A stretch of DNA of 64,000 nt from positions 620,001 to 684,000 of the forward strand of contig JAHDVF020000754.1 in assembly GCA_022606425.2 (NCBI GenBank), in the 5' to 3' direction. The stretch's first letter is position 1. Each line of letters starts with the position of its first letter. The notes under the pieces were generated by a model. It saw only the letters and a list, made by a program, of their open reading frames with translations, made no database searches and was not told where the DNA came from. Below are positions 1 through 10,412 of this stretch, piece by piece. The position numbers and the translations under genes were made by a program. Origin of the DNA: Lepidostoma basale (lineage: Eukaryota > Arthropoda > Insecta > Trichoptera > Lepidostomatidae).

Positions 1-590
1 GATGACGAGTACGTATACCTAGGCCATATAATAAAACTCGGAAAATAGAATCAAACAGCCGCCTACCTATAAGAGTGGGACACATCTGGGCTGCCTTTTG
101 GGATAATGAAATAAGTTTTTGAAAACAAGCAGGTTCCAATTTGTTTAAAAAGATTTTTTCCGATGCATGCACATTGCCTATCTTAACATAAAGTCTAGAG
201 GCAATCACCCTTACAGCAAAAAGTATCCGCAAATTAAAAAGCACAAAACGATTCATGGAGAGGTAAATTCTCGGCGAGTCTCCGAGACAAAATACGAAAT
301 GAAGAAATAAGACGCCGAACAAAAGTTGCGACATCACGGATCGTATACCTAAATTGAAGTGGCAGTCGGCTGGACATATAGACAGACGGGGCACTACCAG
401 CTGGATATCCAGAATACTTTATTGAAGAAAAGAAGTGTCGGGAGTCCGCCTAATATATGGACTGACGATATTGCTTATATAGCTGGAACGACCTGGACGC
501 TGAAGGAACAAGACAGGGACTAGCAGAGGAAAATGTAAGAGACCTTTGTCCAGCAGTGGAGTGAAAAATACCGAAAAAGAAGAAGAATGA
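1..590 (+). pseudogene. RTE-like LINE (family L-A), C-terminal ORF relic, cut by left edge
   Basis: Conceptual translation in shifting frames gives the end of a non-LTR retrotransposon ORF2: a YVYLGH block at about 13-30, a WAAF block near 88-100, LPILT..LEAITLTAK near 165-220, then MERSILGVSLRDKIRNEE (252-310) and KWQSAGHIDRR (350-390). It ends in an A/G-rich tail (GAAGAAG) near 575-590, as expected for target-primed insertion. Several stops and frameshifts show it is dead. The same blocks, better preserved, occur on the minus strand at 26.4-26.9 kb. The element continues beyond the left edge of the window, so no 5' end or target duplication can be given. Assignment to the RTE group is from general similarity of this C-terminus to insect RTE elements. 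Confidence 0.8.
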
Positions 591-1119
591 TATATATCTC
601 ATATATGTAAAAATATAGTCATCATTGGCCTTGGCTTTCACCAAAAAGCTCGTCTACTATTGCTTTGACCTGCGAATGGAAACTCTTATTTTCAACGTCA
701 ATTATTCATTTTGTAGTCCTTTCTCGTACTATTGCTTCAAGTCGCCGCACCAATTACCACAAGCTGCATTTGACGCTTTATTTACTATATGCGGAACGTT
801 GAAGGGACCCAACACTCGCTTTAAACTAGTTTTTAGATTTTCGTGTTCTTTCATCTATACCTTATCTAAAATAATAATTCAAAAGATTTAAGAAATAGGA
901 AAATGACATATTTTAATGCAAAATATTTATATATTGTTACAGATATCTCTTACCGCACCGAACAAACAGGACAAGCAATGATATTGTATAAATGACTAGA
1001 CACGAGTTTAAAAGAAGTCTGAAAAAAAAACCAATTAAAACAGCATGTAAAATGTAAACAACCTTATTACCCTTATAATCCAAGTGGATTTTTTTCCAAT
1101 AAAAAAAAATAAGTGTCGG
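591..1119. other. AT-rich spacer, no feature recognised
   Basis: Both strands carry only short, low-complexity reading frames. The 88-codon frame at 625-891 has no recognisable motif and a base composition like its surroundings. Confidence 0.5.
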
Positions 1120-1370
1120 ATTTCTCCAGCGCCGCGAAAGAGTTGAATACTCGGATTTCAGATACAGGATGAGTGTCTTGCCGGAGGGGGGCGAGATGTA
1201 GACGATAATAATAGTCTTATGGAGGTCCTATAAACAGGGGCGATATGAAGGGTGAATGCGGGCCCAGTGTTTTGGCAAGCGATTGATAAGGGACAGAAAA
1301 GTTCGACCTGAGCTCTGTCTCGGCCCTAAATTCACGTCTTTAGGACAGCTCTGACCATTTTGAAATAGGT
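1120..1370. other. GC-richer unassigned segment
   Basis: This stretch is visibly richer in G and C than the flanks and holds a TATA-like CTATAAACAGG at 1228-1238. It could be part of an old LTR or leader, but no partner LTR, primer-binding site or coding frame is visible. Function unknown. Confidence 0.25.
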
Positions 1371-3186
1371 CGACTTTTTGTCGTTGTTTGTGTTCGGTTT
1401 TGACATTCGTTTTTCTATTTCGACTTATCGTTTTTGCAACTTATATCCGTCTCGGGAGGAATCACGTATTGTGACGTATTACAATTTATGCTTGCGTACA
1501 ACTTGCGTGATTAAAAACGAACGTAGATTATACAATATTAACATAACATGTGTGGGCGATTGTGATTTGAAAATATTTGTAAATTGTTTTTATATTTAAT
1601 TGGAAGTAAAAATATTTAAATTGCGATCTTCTTATATTATAGTACCATACCATTCCCATCAGATATGTGTTTACCATATAATAACAAAATATTTCTCGTG
1701 GTCACTTACTTCAGTAATAACCTTACTATCACTTATACTCGATCTTAATAAAACTAAAAAGGTACTCGTACGCACAAAATAACTATCCCATGTTAATGAT
1801 ATTGACAGCATTAACAACTTGAAAAGGTTTTCAAAAACAAATTTACTCAATATTACTACCGGCTTCTTTAGACAAGTCAAAAGTATGATAATAGAAAATC
1901 TGTATGTATTATACATAGATGAATTGTTTACAATATTAAACATTCATTTTATAATATATTATATAATATAATATTATTTTAAATAATTTATTTTGACCGC
2001 ATTATAATGTTTTAGTTACAACACATTTTATAATAATATCTAAACAACGAGCTTGGAGTTTCCTTTTTTATACCTTAGCGTGTTCCTTTACACTTATTAC
2101 CTTCAAACTGCCGCCTACGCATCCATTAGCTAAAGAGGTGTTCTCAAGATCATTTTTAGTATGATGTAGTACGTACATCAGGGCTCGTGTGATTATGTGT
2201 AATGGTTTTATTTTACGTGGCGAGTGTGTCAAATAAATAACCAAATAAATGTAAGTAAATATCGGATTATTCAGATATTTACTATTTATGGTTGCGGTTT
2301 TAATTTGGTAAAACCCTATTTTAAAATGTTATTTATGTATAAAAATATATAAACAACACTATTTGTTTTCTTCAGTTGTGATCCATTTTAAATTGTATTG
2401 TATTGTACATAAATGTTAAATGTAAGCAATATTTGAAATCCCTCGTTCGTATTCATAACAGGGGTTGTTAAGATTTTCAATATTCCTAGTATCCAAAAAC
2501 TTATTTAAAGGGATGGGTGATGGGGGATTTTTCCAACCCCTCCTCGTCACAATAGATAGCGCCGGAGTAATGAAAACATTCAAAAGATTGCAGCGACTGC
2601 CAACTCTATAATACAAGACTTCCCTTACCTGTCATACTATTTCTATCGTCACCCTTAACACGGTAGTCAGGGGCGGAGCCGCTACCACTCAACAGTTTTG
2701 ATTTTTTTGGCTTTTGTCTATTGGATGTTATTAAACAACACAAACAGCAAGAACCAACCTGCCTCTGATGATGCCGGAGAGAAGAGCAATCAGTAAGCTG
2801 AACATGATCGTCTCAGGTATCCAAGTCTTTCATGTAAAAGTATATACAGTAAAGAGTATCTTGTCTTCCAAAAGTCGAACCATTTCTCAAGCATTCGTAA
2901 TATTTTACCTGTTCTCAAATGCGTGCTTCAAACTTTAAATATTTTTATAATGTTGTTTAAGAAAATAAACAGTTTTGTTTTTATTTATTGCAAAAAATCT
3001 GATTTCTCAGATCAAAGTGCGATAATTATTTGTATAGTAAAATGCCAGATACCAATTTGAAGCGATAATAAGGCTCAGAAAAACGTTAAAAAATAAGATA
3101 ATGCAGGAATATAAATAATATTATCTTATTGAAACATAAAAATAATTAATAAAGCAATAATGGTAAATAAAATTGGAATCAATATT
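1371..3186. other. AT-rich spacer, no gene seen
   Basis: Nothing with supported coding or RNA features. A CAGGGGCGGAGC sequence at 2669-2680 looks like one end of a hAT element, but no second end was found. Reading frames at 1378-1943 are short and without motifs. Confidence 0.45.
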
Positions 3187-3897
3187 ATTTAAGACCTAGG
3201 TTCTCAACGTGGGCGATGACGCCCCCTTGTGGGCGTTTGAGACTTTCGGGGGGGTAGTAGAAGACCCAGAGAAAATCAGGGGTGTTGAGATGGCACAGTA
3301 AGGGCGTGGGCAGGTAAAAAATATAGTCTAAAAAAGACAAATAAGCACGCTTATCACGTACTAATAAAGCAAACTAAACATTAATTTTTGTTATTGTATG
3401 TATTGAAATCATTTTTATCACGTGTGCAAAAATTCACATATTTCATTACAAAGAAAGATTCCATTGCATTCAGATCTACATAAAATTGGATGATACAGAA
3501 ATTTTTAATTTTTAGAAATTAATGAAAGCAGTCAAAAGGGGTGCCCGTGAGGTGCCTCTTTCAGATAATAATAATTAAATACTTCGAAATTACTGTTTTC
3601 ATGGGTTAAATTATTACTGATAAAGGTATAATAGATTCAATAATATTTTTAAATTTAACTATCTTCTTCTTCTTTTAATCGATCTGACGATCTGTGACAC
3701 AGAAATCATGTCTCGTCGGATGATGAGATCCAGATGTCCCTCTATCTCTTAGGCGGTCTTCCAGGTGGGGTTCCAATGTTAACTATGTGTTTCTAAATAT
3801 TTGGGATAACTTTTAGGGGAGGAGAGGGGCTTTGAGCATTTATTTTTCTTGTAAAGGGACGGTGGTCAAGAAAAGGTTGGAAACCTATGATTTAAGA
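3187..3897. mobile_element. hAT-type DNA transposon relic with 8-bp TSD
   Basis: The element proper is 3195-3889, flanked on both sides by the 8-bp direct repeat ATTTAAGA (3187-3194 and 3890-3897), the target length made by hAT transposases. The ends are imperfect inverted repeats: CCTAGGTTCTCAAC at the left and GGTTGGAAACCTATG at the right. No transposase frame remains; the interior is noncoding (for example GGGCGATGACGCCCCC near the left end), so it is non-autonomous. A LINE fragment is inserted at 3663-3778, which makes the hAT insertion the older event. Confidence 0.85.
3663..3778 (-). mobile_element. LINE L-D 3' fragment nested in the hAT element
   Basis: This 116-bp insertion is flanked by the 8-bp direct repeat TTAACTAT (3655-3662 and 3779-3786). 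Read on the minus strand it ends in an AAAAGAAGAAGAAG tail. It matches the 3' part of the longer L-D copy at 14.26-14.6 kb nearly base for base over about 100 bp. It is a classic severely 5'-truncated target-primed insertion. Confidence 0.88.
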
Positions 3898-4063
3898 TAT
3901 ACAAATTCGAGGAAGATTAAAGAAAAATCAATATAATTTCAAATGTTTACGGAAAAATCGACTTGCGTGCTTGAGACGCATATGCGTGTTGAGGGTTCTG
4001 TTCTAGTACGAGTATTAAATTTGGTGCAAGTTAATTAATGTTTCATGTAAGTGAAAATGTTAC

Positions 4064-4468
4064 CTCTATACCAGTGATTCCCAAAGTGGTCTATATAGAC
4101 CCCCAGGGGTCTACGACAACTTGCAAAGGGTCTACGACAATTGTATGAAAAAAAAATTGGGAGTCCATGAGATGTAAATGGGGGTTCACGAGATGGTTCA
4201 ACTAAATTGAAGCCGAATTTTGAAACACAAAACGAATAATCGTTGGCGATTTTTTTTCTTTTGCTTATTTGGGAGAATCGGACGATCAAAGAAATCTTCG
4301 GCGACCTAAAAAAAAGGTCGCGGAAGATTTCGACCGGAAAATTTTCCCCAATGAGCTAAAAAATAGACCTGCAAAAACTATTTTCGGAAAGCAGGGGGCT
4401 TACACAAAATATAAAAAATCGGCAAGGGGTCTACGGGACAAAAAAGTTTAATAACCTCTGCTCTATAC
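4064..4468. mobile_element. hAT MITE (389 bp) with exact 8-bp TSD
   Basis: The element 4072-4460 starts CAGTGATTCCCAAA and ends ..AATAACCTCTG, whose reverse complement begins CAGAGGTTATT. The 8-bp duplication CTCTATAC flanks it exactly (4064-4071 and 4461-4468). The body is made of inverted, GC-containing blocks (GGGGTCTACGACAA, GGTCGCGGAAGATTTC) and has no transposase. Relatives lie at 8.89 kb (the right end in inverted orientation) and 13.15-13.31 kb (the left end in inverted orientation). The small reading frames across it are by-products of its repeat structure. Confidence 0.9.
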
Positions 4469-4978
4469 AAATATATGACAAGCCGACTTATTAAAATTAT
4501 AATTTATTTAAATTCGCCGATTTCTTAAGAGTGCTACTGGTTAAGTTAAATTATCACTTCAATCTCTCATTAAAAAATAAACCTGTTTTTTTTAAATGTA
4601 AGATGAAGTTCTTTTGTGTATATCATACACACTAAAATTTCAATGATCGTATTCAAGGTTTTCGTGTACATTAGAGGTGCTTCTCAAATGATGAAAAAAA
4701 AAACATACAGTAAAAAAGTCTTCGAATGTAAATGGAAATAATCTCTTGCATAATAAAAATATTCTGTTATTTGATATTTCATGATAGAAGATCATTGTAA
4801 ATAACGAAGAAAAAAAATGATATTAGAAAAAATGTATAATTAGGTAAAATCAATGAAACAGGGTTATAAATTATTACATTAAAAAAAACTTACACCAAGG
4901 ACTTAAAATCAATGGTATTAGAAAGGTATAGACGGAACAATAAACAGACAATAGACAGAAAATAGATCATTGTTATGA
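4469..4978. other. AT-rich spacer, no feature recognised
   Basis: Homopolymer-rich DNA with no coding frame, repeat end or RNA-like structure that I can support. Confidence 0.5.
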
Positions 4979-5076
4979 AGAGGGAATCTGGTCGGGTCCA
5001 GGCTTGAAGCCAAGTCCTCTGGATCAGGAGTTAAGGGTTCTGTCCTCTAGACAACTACCTGGTTAAGTGCATTATT
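4979..5076 (+). repeat. SINE-like repeat R2, copy 1
   Basis: The block GAATCTGGTCGGGTCCAGGC .. GGATCAGGAGTTAAGGG .. CTACCTGGTTA recurs in inverted orientation at 42.11-42.23 kb and 49.61-49.71 kb. The 42 kb copy, read on its own plus strand, resembles the 5' half of a tRNA with an anticodon-loop-like CTCCTGA, so a tRNA-related SINE is possible. No clear pol III B box was found. Confidence 0.4.
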
Positions 5077-5663
5077 GCGTTGTTAAAAATAGTTTAGGGG
5101 CAAGAGAAAAACCTAAAAAATATTATAGTGTTTCTGGAAAATGCAATGTACCTACATACATATAAATGTAAGCATAGTTTCAGAATACTTAAAATAATAT
5201 TTTTTAACGTTATACCTATACTTGCTTTATTAAACCAGCGTTCATTTTGTGTAAAAACAAATGAAAGGTAAGTTCTAAAGTAAAGTTTTCCTAAGGCACG
5301 TTGGTTTTCTTTTTTTAATTATTATCCTTTCTATTAGATTATTTCTTGATACGTCCCTGACACTTCATAATATACTTTATGGGGTGATTATTTTAGAGGG
5401 TGTTTAAAAATTCTGACAATACATTTCAGATCGGTATTTGTGTCATATCCAGATAATATTGGAGTGGCTGCAATGATTTTTTTCATATTTTTGCGAGTGC
5501 GATGAGCGTTTTTCATATTTTTTTACTGCCTCTTCAGATTTGCAAGCGAAGTGAACAAAATAAAGCTTCTGATTGGTTTTTAATGTTATATATAGTATAT
5601 ATCCGATTTTATTTGTTTTACAAATCTGAATAAAAATATCACAGTGTTACCGACCGTTAAAGT
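5077..5663. other. AT-rich spacer, no feature recognised
   Basis: No coding frame or repeat end seen. GAAAGGTAAGTTC at 5263-5275 resembles a splice donor, but no convincing exon precedes it. Confidence 0.45.
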
Positions 5664-5767
5664 AACTAATACGAATGAAAATGTCTGTTTTCTTGAAGTT
5701 TTATTATAAATTCACATAAACTAAAATAAAACTTCTGTAAAACAAACGTTTTCATATGAAGTAATTA
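5664..5767. repeat. Palindromic repeat P1, collapsed copy
   Basis: Left arm ACTAATACGAATGAAAATG..GAAGTTTTATTATA is followed by its inverted counterpart TAAAATAAAACTTCTGTAAAAC..CGTTTTCAT. It is the arm pair of family P1 (best copy at 45.9-46.1 kb) with the centre deleted. Confidence 0.65.
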
Positions 5768-5994
5768 TTCGACCTGGAGTTTTAAACAATAAATAGATCG
5801 TTAAGGTCTAAATTTTCTAGGTGGATGCTGCGTGTAGGTGTAAGCAGAGAGAGTAAATAATAAAGTTCTGTTCGAATGTCATTTCCCCAGTTTTTTGGGG
5901 GAGCTACGGTATCGCCTTAACAGAATCGAGTCGGGTAGGGTGTTATTTTTTTTTTCCAACGCCGACTAGTGGTAGACGTCGGTAAAGGTATTTT

Positions 5995-6415
5995 TACCTT
6001 CTACATGGGATCAAATCAATCAATTAATCAAATCAGTTTATTAACTCAAAAGACATTACAAACAGGAAAATGTTTAAGACATCTATTAAGTACAGGTAAA
6101 TTATTATAAAAATACAACAAAGTAACAGGAACGCATTAGAGATGGTTCGACATTAGGAAGACCAGATACTTTCTAAAGTCAAGAGTATTTGTCCCCTGAA
6201 CGTACCTTTACTAATATGAAAGGCGTCGATCTCCGAGGAGACCGCGTTCAGCATATTAATTGCTCTTCCCACCGGTGTCACCAGAGGCAGATTGGTTGGT
6301 AAAATATGATATAACGCGTTCTATATTTCTGAATTGGAGCGCGGGAACGTATGAAATATTCCATTGAAACATCACCGAGTGATTATTCTATCAGCAACTG
6401 CTAACTTGTTCTTCA
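5995..6415 (-). pseudogene. Jockey-like LINE 3' end, truncated
   Basis: On the minus strand this matches the last coding and 3' noncoding part of the better Jockey-like copy at 37.7-38.3 kb: the shared block for LPLVTPVGRAI..LLNAVSSEIDAF lies at about 6205-6300. The tail is a short (TGATT)n-like repeat at about 6005-6040. The copy breaks off upstream of 6310. Both copies carry stops in their reading frames. Confidence 0.7.
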
Positions 6416-7035
6416 AACATTTTGTCAACTTGATTAAAATAAAAAAGGTACGTGATAAAAAGTTCCGAATCTTTTCGCAAAAAAAAGTTTGAATTGTTAT
6501 TAGCAAAAAAGTTTGACTTGATATATGTGCAGTTTTTGTGATGCGCTCCTTTCACGATGGCGATTTTTTTAAAAACAAAAAACTTTAATTAAAAAAAATA
6601 ATATCAAAACTTAAATTTTTACATCTCATTTGTATTATATTTTTTTTTGTATTTTTGCGAATATTTTCCGTAATTAATAAATGAATATAAAAACTTTTGC
6701 TAACCATACTGCTGTGTGCGTATTAAGATAGTTTTATATTGAAAATAATATTAAAATACTACATGTTATGTTAAATACTTTTTAAGTTATGATATTTTAT
6801 ATAATTTTTTTTAAAGAAACATGTCTATTTGTAATGCGCCGTAGAGCGCAAGCGAGTAATAAACCCCCCCCGCACGGAATGTGTTAAGACGGACACTGCA
6901 GCATTTTTCGAGACGTCGCGTTTCAACTTAAATTTAACAAGGGCAATGGTCAATGTAATTGTAATCTTCGCTTACGTCAACTAGAGATTTTATTTTATCT
7001 TGGATAGTGTTTGTGATAGTTTTTGAGGTAATTTG
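6416..7035. other. AT-rich spacer, no feature recognised
   Basis: Long A and T runs, plus one CCCCCCC tract near 6865. No supported gene. Confidence 0.5.
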
Positions 7036-7800
7036 AAAAATAAATGGTGCCCTAAACATCACTACTGCACATAGAAAAATATCGACTGAACAAAGATGGC
7101 GGTGCACAATGGGATTCTAGTGCCAACACGTATGTATGGAAGTCAAGCTTGGAGTTGGCAAAATAGGGATTAAAGTAGTATCTCGTAGAAATAAGATAAC
7201 TAAGAAAAATATGCGGAAAAACAATGTATGATAGAATGCCTAGTGAAGAAGATAGAAAAGAAATGTAAGACGGATAGATGCGTCCTAAATAAAATTAGGA
7301 AGGGTCACTAAGATGGTTTGGATATATGAAACGAATGGATGAGGAAAGTATAATTAAAAATGTAAATATTGTACTAGTAGTGTGAATGGAAAAATGAGTC
7401 AAGGAAGGCTAAGGAAGACATGGCACGACCAAATTAATTAATTGCTGAAAGGCGGCCATGTTCAGGATACTCAGTTGGAGACCATGGGCAAATCGGCGAA
7501 GTGTCGGAAGGTCACCGATGAGATGGACCGATGATATTGTCAAAAGGGTTGGAAAATCTTGGATACAAAGGGGGCAGGATAGAGACGAATGGAGGAAATT
7601 GGAAGAGGCCTATATCCAGCAGTAGAGGGAAGAAGGCTAACAATGAAGAAGAGAAGAAGAAGGCCATGTTCGAAGTAAGAACAATCAAAGATCGTTCGGG
7701 TCACGGTATGTAAATGTATAAGAGCCGCGAGAGTTGTCAGGATAGAACCTTGTGGCAAGCAATCCTTTCTGCCTACCCCTACGGGAAACGACGTTATGGT
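7036..7800 (+). pseudogene. LINE L-B 3' part, interrupted by an L-A insertion
   Basis: Decayed translation recovers the L-B C-terminus in pieces: a VHNGILVPT-like block near 7100, R..LRRWFGYMKRMDEE at about 7310-7350, GRLRKTWHDQIN at 7400-7440, and after the interruption DRTLWQAILSAYPYG at 7740-7785. The end is the L-B signature: CTACCCCTACGGGAAACGACG and a short GTTTGTTTGTTAG tail. The nested L-A piece occupies 7464-7661. Numerous stops make it non-functional. Confidence 0.78.
7464..7661 (+). mobile_element. LINE L-A 3' fragment nested in LINE L-B
   Basis: The 198-bp insertion is flanked by the exact 10-bp repeat GGCCATGTTC (7454-7463 and 7662-7671), which lies inside L-B sequence. It encodes the end of the L-A ORF (RRSVGRSPMRWTDDIVKRVG, then a QQ*RE-type end) and finishes with GAAGAAGAGAAGAAGA. 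It shows that L-A was active after this L-B copy had landed. Confidence 0.9.
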
Positions 7801-8034
7801 TTGTTTGTTAGTTTGGATGGTTTGTGAGATTTTATTTATTTATTTATTATCTATTATCATTTTACTTTTTGGTTACTGCAACCAGTATTAATAATTACTT
7901 TAATTAGCCATCTTACGATTCGCTAATATCGAGAGTCTGGGCTGTTAAAACTTAATATTTCGTCATTTAAAAAAATTAATAATTGTATAGAATAAGATGT
8001 TTACAAAGTATGAGCGAGCAGACCGGGATATTGA

Positions 8035-8220
8035 AAGAAGGGCTGGGGGTTAGACAATAAAGTGAATGGTGCACTTAAAGTTGTCATCGCAAACAAAAGC
8101 CTATCCAAAAAATCTACTCATAAAATAGCAGTGCACAATGGTGTTTTTGTACCGAACTAGCAAAAGGGTGAAAGTAGAATAAATCCAGTAGAAATGAGAT
8201 CTCGTAGACGAATGAGTCTA
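8035..8220 (+). mobile_element. LINE L-B internal fragment
   Basis: It is nearly identical in sequence to 31.79-31.96 kb: AAAGTGAATGGTGCACTTAA, then the block for VIANKSLSKKSTHKIAVHNG and GAAATGAGATCTCGTAGACG. It covers the region just after the RT domain and lacks both ends. Confidence 0.75.
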
Positions 8221-8689
8221 ATATCTGTGAGTGCTTCATACGAAAATTTTAATATTTTAATTTAATTGTTGACAAGCAGGATGTAAAAATGTACAAATAT
8301 GAATGACATTTAATAATGAAACCATTTTTATCAAATTGTATTTGTGTATATTAATTATGTCGTCTAAAGTTTCAACCTTTACCATGCGGGTTCCTGTGAA
8401 CAGTTCCATAGTTCATATCTATTCATTATCAGAAGCACGATGAACGGATACGACATGCTGTGTGGGTACCTATCTACTTACCAACATACTATATGAACAT
8501 TCGTTCAGTAATATTAGGAGCGCAGTACTTTTTATGTAGTCAGTGGCCTATATACACATTTATTATCACATTGAATTTATTTTATACGTACACCCAATAA
8601 AAAATAGTTTTGTTATACCATCACTTCGAGATCTGGTATTTAAAATTATTGTTTGATTTCTTATTAATTAGGTACATTAAGTGAAATTT

Positions 8690-8790
8690 TTTTTGATGAA
8701 AGGTCGTTTTTTATTTATTTTTATTATTATGGAAGTAACGTGTCGCCCTGGTAGGGCATTATCAAAGTTTTTATTTATTATTATTACATT
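8690..8790 (-). repeat. Palindromic repeat P1 fragment with intact hairpin core
   Basis: Read on the minus strand, 8768-8735 gives TTGATAAT, the perfect hairpin GCCCT-ACC-AGGGC, then GACACGT. In other P1 copies the same position is GCCTT..AAGG.C or GCGT..ACGC, so the paired bases change together. Only one arm of the palindrome is present. Confidence 0.55.
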
Positions 8791-8890
8791 TAATATTGAT
8801 ATAGAGAGTAGTATGGCGAAAGACGACACTCCTAAAATATAAAATAAAACTTAAGATTAAAGATGATACGAATATATTTATTGTGTAGAT

Positions 8891-9115
8891 CAGAGGTTCC
8901 CAAACTTTTTTGTCCCGTGGACCCCTTGCCGATTTTTTCTATTTTGTGTAGACCCCCTGCTTTCCTAAAATAGATTTTTCAAATGAGGTAAAAAAAAATT
9001 GGTCGCTGCCGAATTCTACTGGCCGGAAGTCGCATTTCCATCGTCCGATTTTTCACAAATAGGCAAAAAAAAAGGTCACCGCCGAATTTTACCTACTAAC
9101 TGAAAGTTGCTGTTG
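8891..9115. mobile_element. hAT MITE fragment (family of the 4.07 kb element)
   Basis: It begins CAGAGGTTCCCAAACTTTTT, the inverted right end of the 389-bp element at 4072-4460, and continues through TGGACCCCTTGCCGATTTTT, TAGACCCCCTGCTTTCC and the GGTCGCTGCCGAATT block. The opposite end is missing: after about 9115 unrelated DNA and then a LINE follow, so no target duplication can be scored. Confidence 0.75.
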
Positions 9116-9134
9116 AACTAAAAAAGGAAGAAGG

Positions 9135-9478
9135 GATTATGAATAAAATATGAAAGTATTGCTGCGTTGATTCGGACATATGGAGCGCATGGACGAGAAA
9201 GAATGGTTAAAAAAGTATACGTTAACGATTTAAGTGGAGTACGAAGCCGAGGTAGACAGAGGAAAAGATGGTATGACCAAATTAATCAAATTTTAAAGGT
9301 TGGTAATGTAAGAAATCGGAAGAATCGACGTGCGTGTATGACTCGTTGTATGAATGTAGAGGAAACTAGAGAGGTGTGTCAGGATAGGGTAATGTGGCGG
9401 TCCAGTCTCTCTGCCTCCCCCTGCGAGGAAGCAGCGTGGTGGTTTGTTGTGTCTATATATAAATATTTATTTAATTAA
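9135..9478 (+). pseudogene. LINE L-B' ((GTT)n-tailed) C-terminus
   Basis: A 103-codon open frame (9167-9478) carries the conserved end of an insect non-LTR ORF2: ERMVKKVYVNDLSGVRSRGR, WYDQINQILKVGNV, RNRRACMTRC-like and CQDRVMWRSSLSAS blocks in order. The RWFGHM block immediately upstream is damaged. The end, CTCCCCCTGCGAGGAAGCAGCGTGG, is the L-B' counterpart of the L-B 3' hairpin and is followed by GGTTTGTTGTG, a short GTT-type tail. The twin copy at 35.4-35.7 kb has a long (GTT)n tail. It is 5'-truncated and carries no RT core, so it is not an active gene. Confidence 0.8.
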
Positions 9479-10204
9479 TGGTTTCGTTAAAAACACACGA
9501 ATTTATATATTTTAAAAGAAGTTTTAACAAAAATTACTTCAACACCCTCAATTTTGATAGTTTACACATTTTAATCAATGTAATAGGTCACCACCCCAAA
9601 AAGCATTGTGCCCAACAGTGCCTCGATTTCGAGACTCAAAGGTCGGGGTCATACCGAAGTGTTGTGTGCCCATCACAAACGTGGAAAATATTGATTTTTC
9701 CTTAGTTATTTTTGATTCAGTTAAAAATAGAGAATTCGGGAGCTATCAACTGGCTGACATCGGTAGTAATGTATGTACAGGTAACCCACACATCACACAT
9801 TTGCTTAGAGAAGCTCAAAATTTCGTATCATGTGGATTTACTTTATTGAATGTTAATGCGTTAACACTGTGGAATTCTATTGTTAAAACACTGGAATTGA
9901 AAAACAACGGTGTTCATGTTCCACTTTTTATTTTACTAAAAATCTTTATACAATAAGAATAAGTCACCTCCGAAACATTGTCGTGTCATATTTTTATTCT
10001 ATAAATATATTTAATTAAATAAAGAGTAGAACATAAACGGCGTTTTTTTTTCAATTCCAAAGTTTTCATATGAATTTAAATAATAAAATCACGGAACTAA
10101 CACATCAACAACTTGAAACTTTTCTTAAGACAGAATAAACATGTATGACGAAGAGCCACATTGTTAAACAAACTTACCAAGAGTGGAATACAAATGAAAT
10201 AATA
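9479..10204. other. AT-rich spacer, one unassigned open stretch
   Basis: Overlapping reading frames of 75 and 116 codons at 9478-9956 have no recognised motif. The longer one (9606-9956) is unusually long for this composition, so a decayed exon or transposon fragment is possible, but I cannot name it. Confidence 0.35.
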
Positions 10205-10412
10205 GTTATCTAGATGTTTCTCTACATTTTATGGGATTAATGTGTTTTGCCTTAGGCATTTTCCAATGTTGATTGATAATAATTACCAAAAAAAAAAAAA
10301 ATATATATTATATATAATGCCTTATCAAAACAAAACATGTCATTCCCATAAAATGTAATAAAACTTCAAGAAAACGGATGCTTACATTCGTATTAATGAT
10401 TTTATATGGAGT
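10205..10412. repeat. Palindromic repeat P1
   Basis: Left part CATTTTATGGGATTAATGTG..GCCTTAGGC and right part ATGCCTTATC..AACATGTCATTCCCATAAAA..TAAAACTTC..ATTCGTATTAAT are inverted copies, followed by the family flank ATATGGAGTTTA. The centre is an A and TA run. Read on the minus strand, the left arm has the hairpin GCCTAAGGC before CAAAACA, the P1 core position. Confidence 0.7.

Noticed and set aside
2665..2685. hAT end CAGGGGCGGAGC
   Set aside because: No second end and no 8-bp duplication could be found.
2600..2690. Minus-strand exon before a CAG-GTAAGG donor at about 2632-2622
   Set aside because: The donor matches the consensus, but no acceptor with an open frame could be placed upstream.
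9606..9956. 116-codon ORF as a host gene
   Set aside because: No motif, no splice context and no convincing codon bias; left as unassigned.
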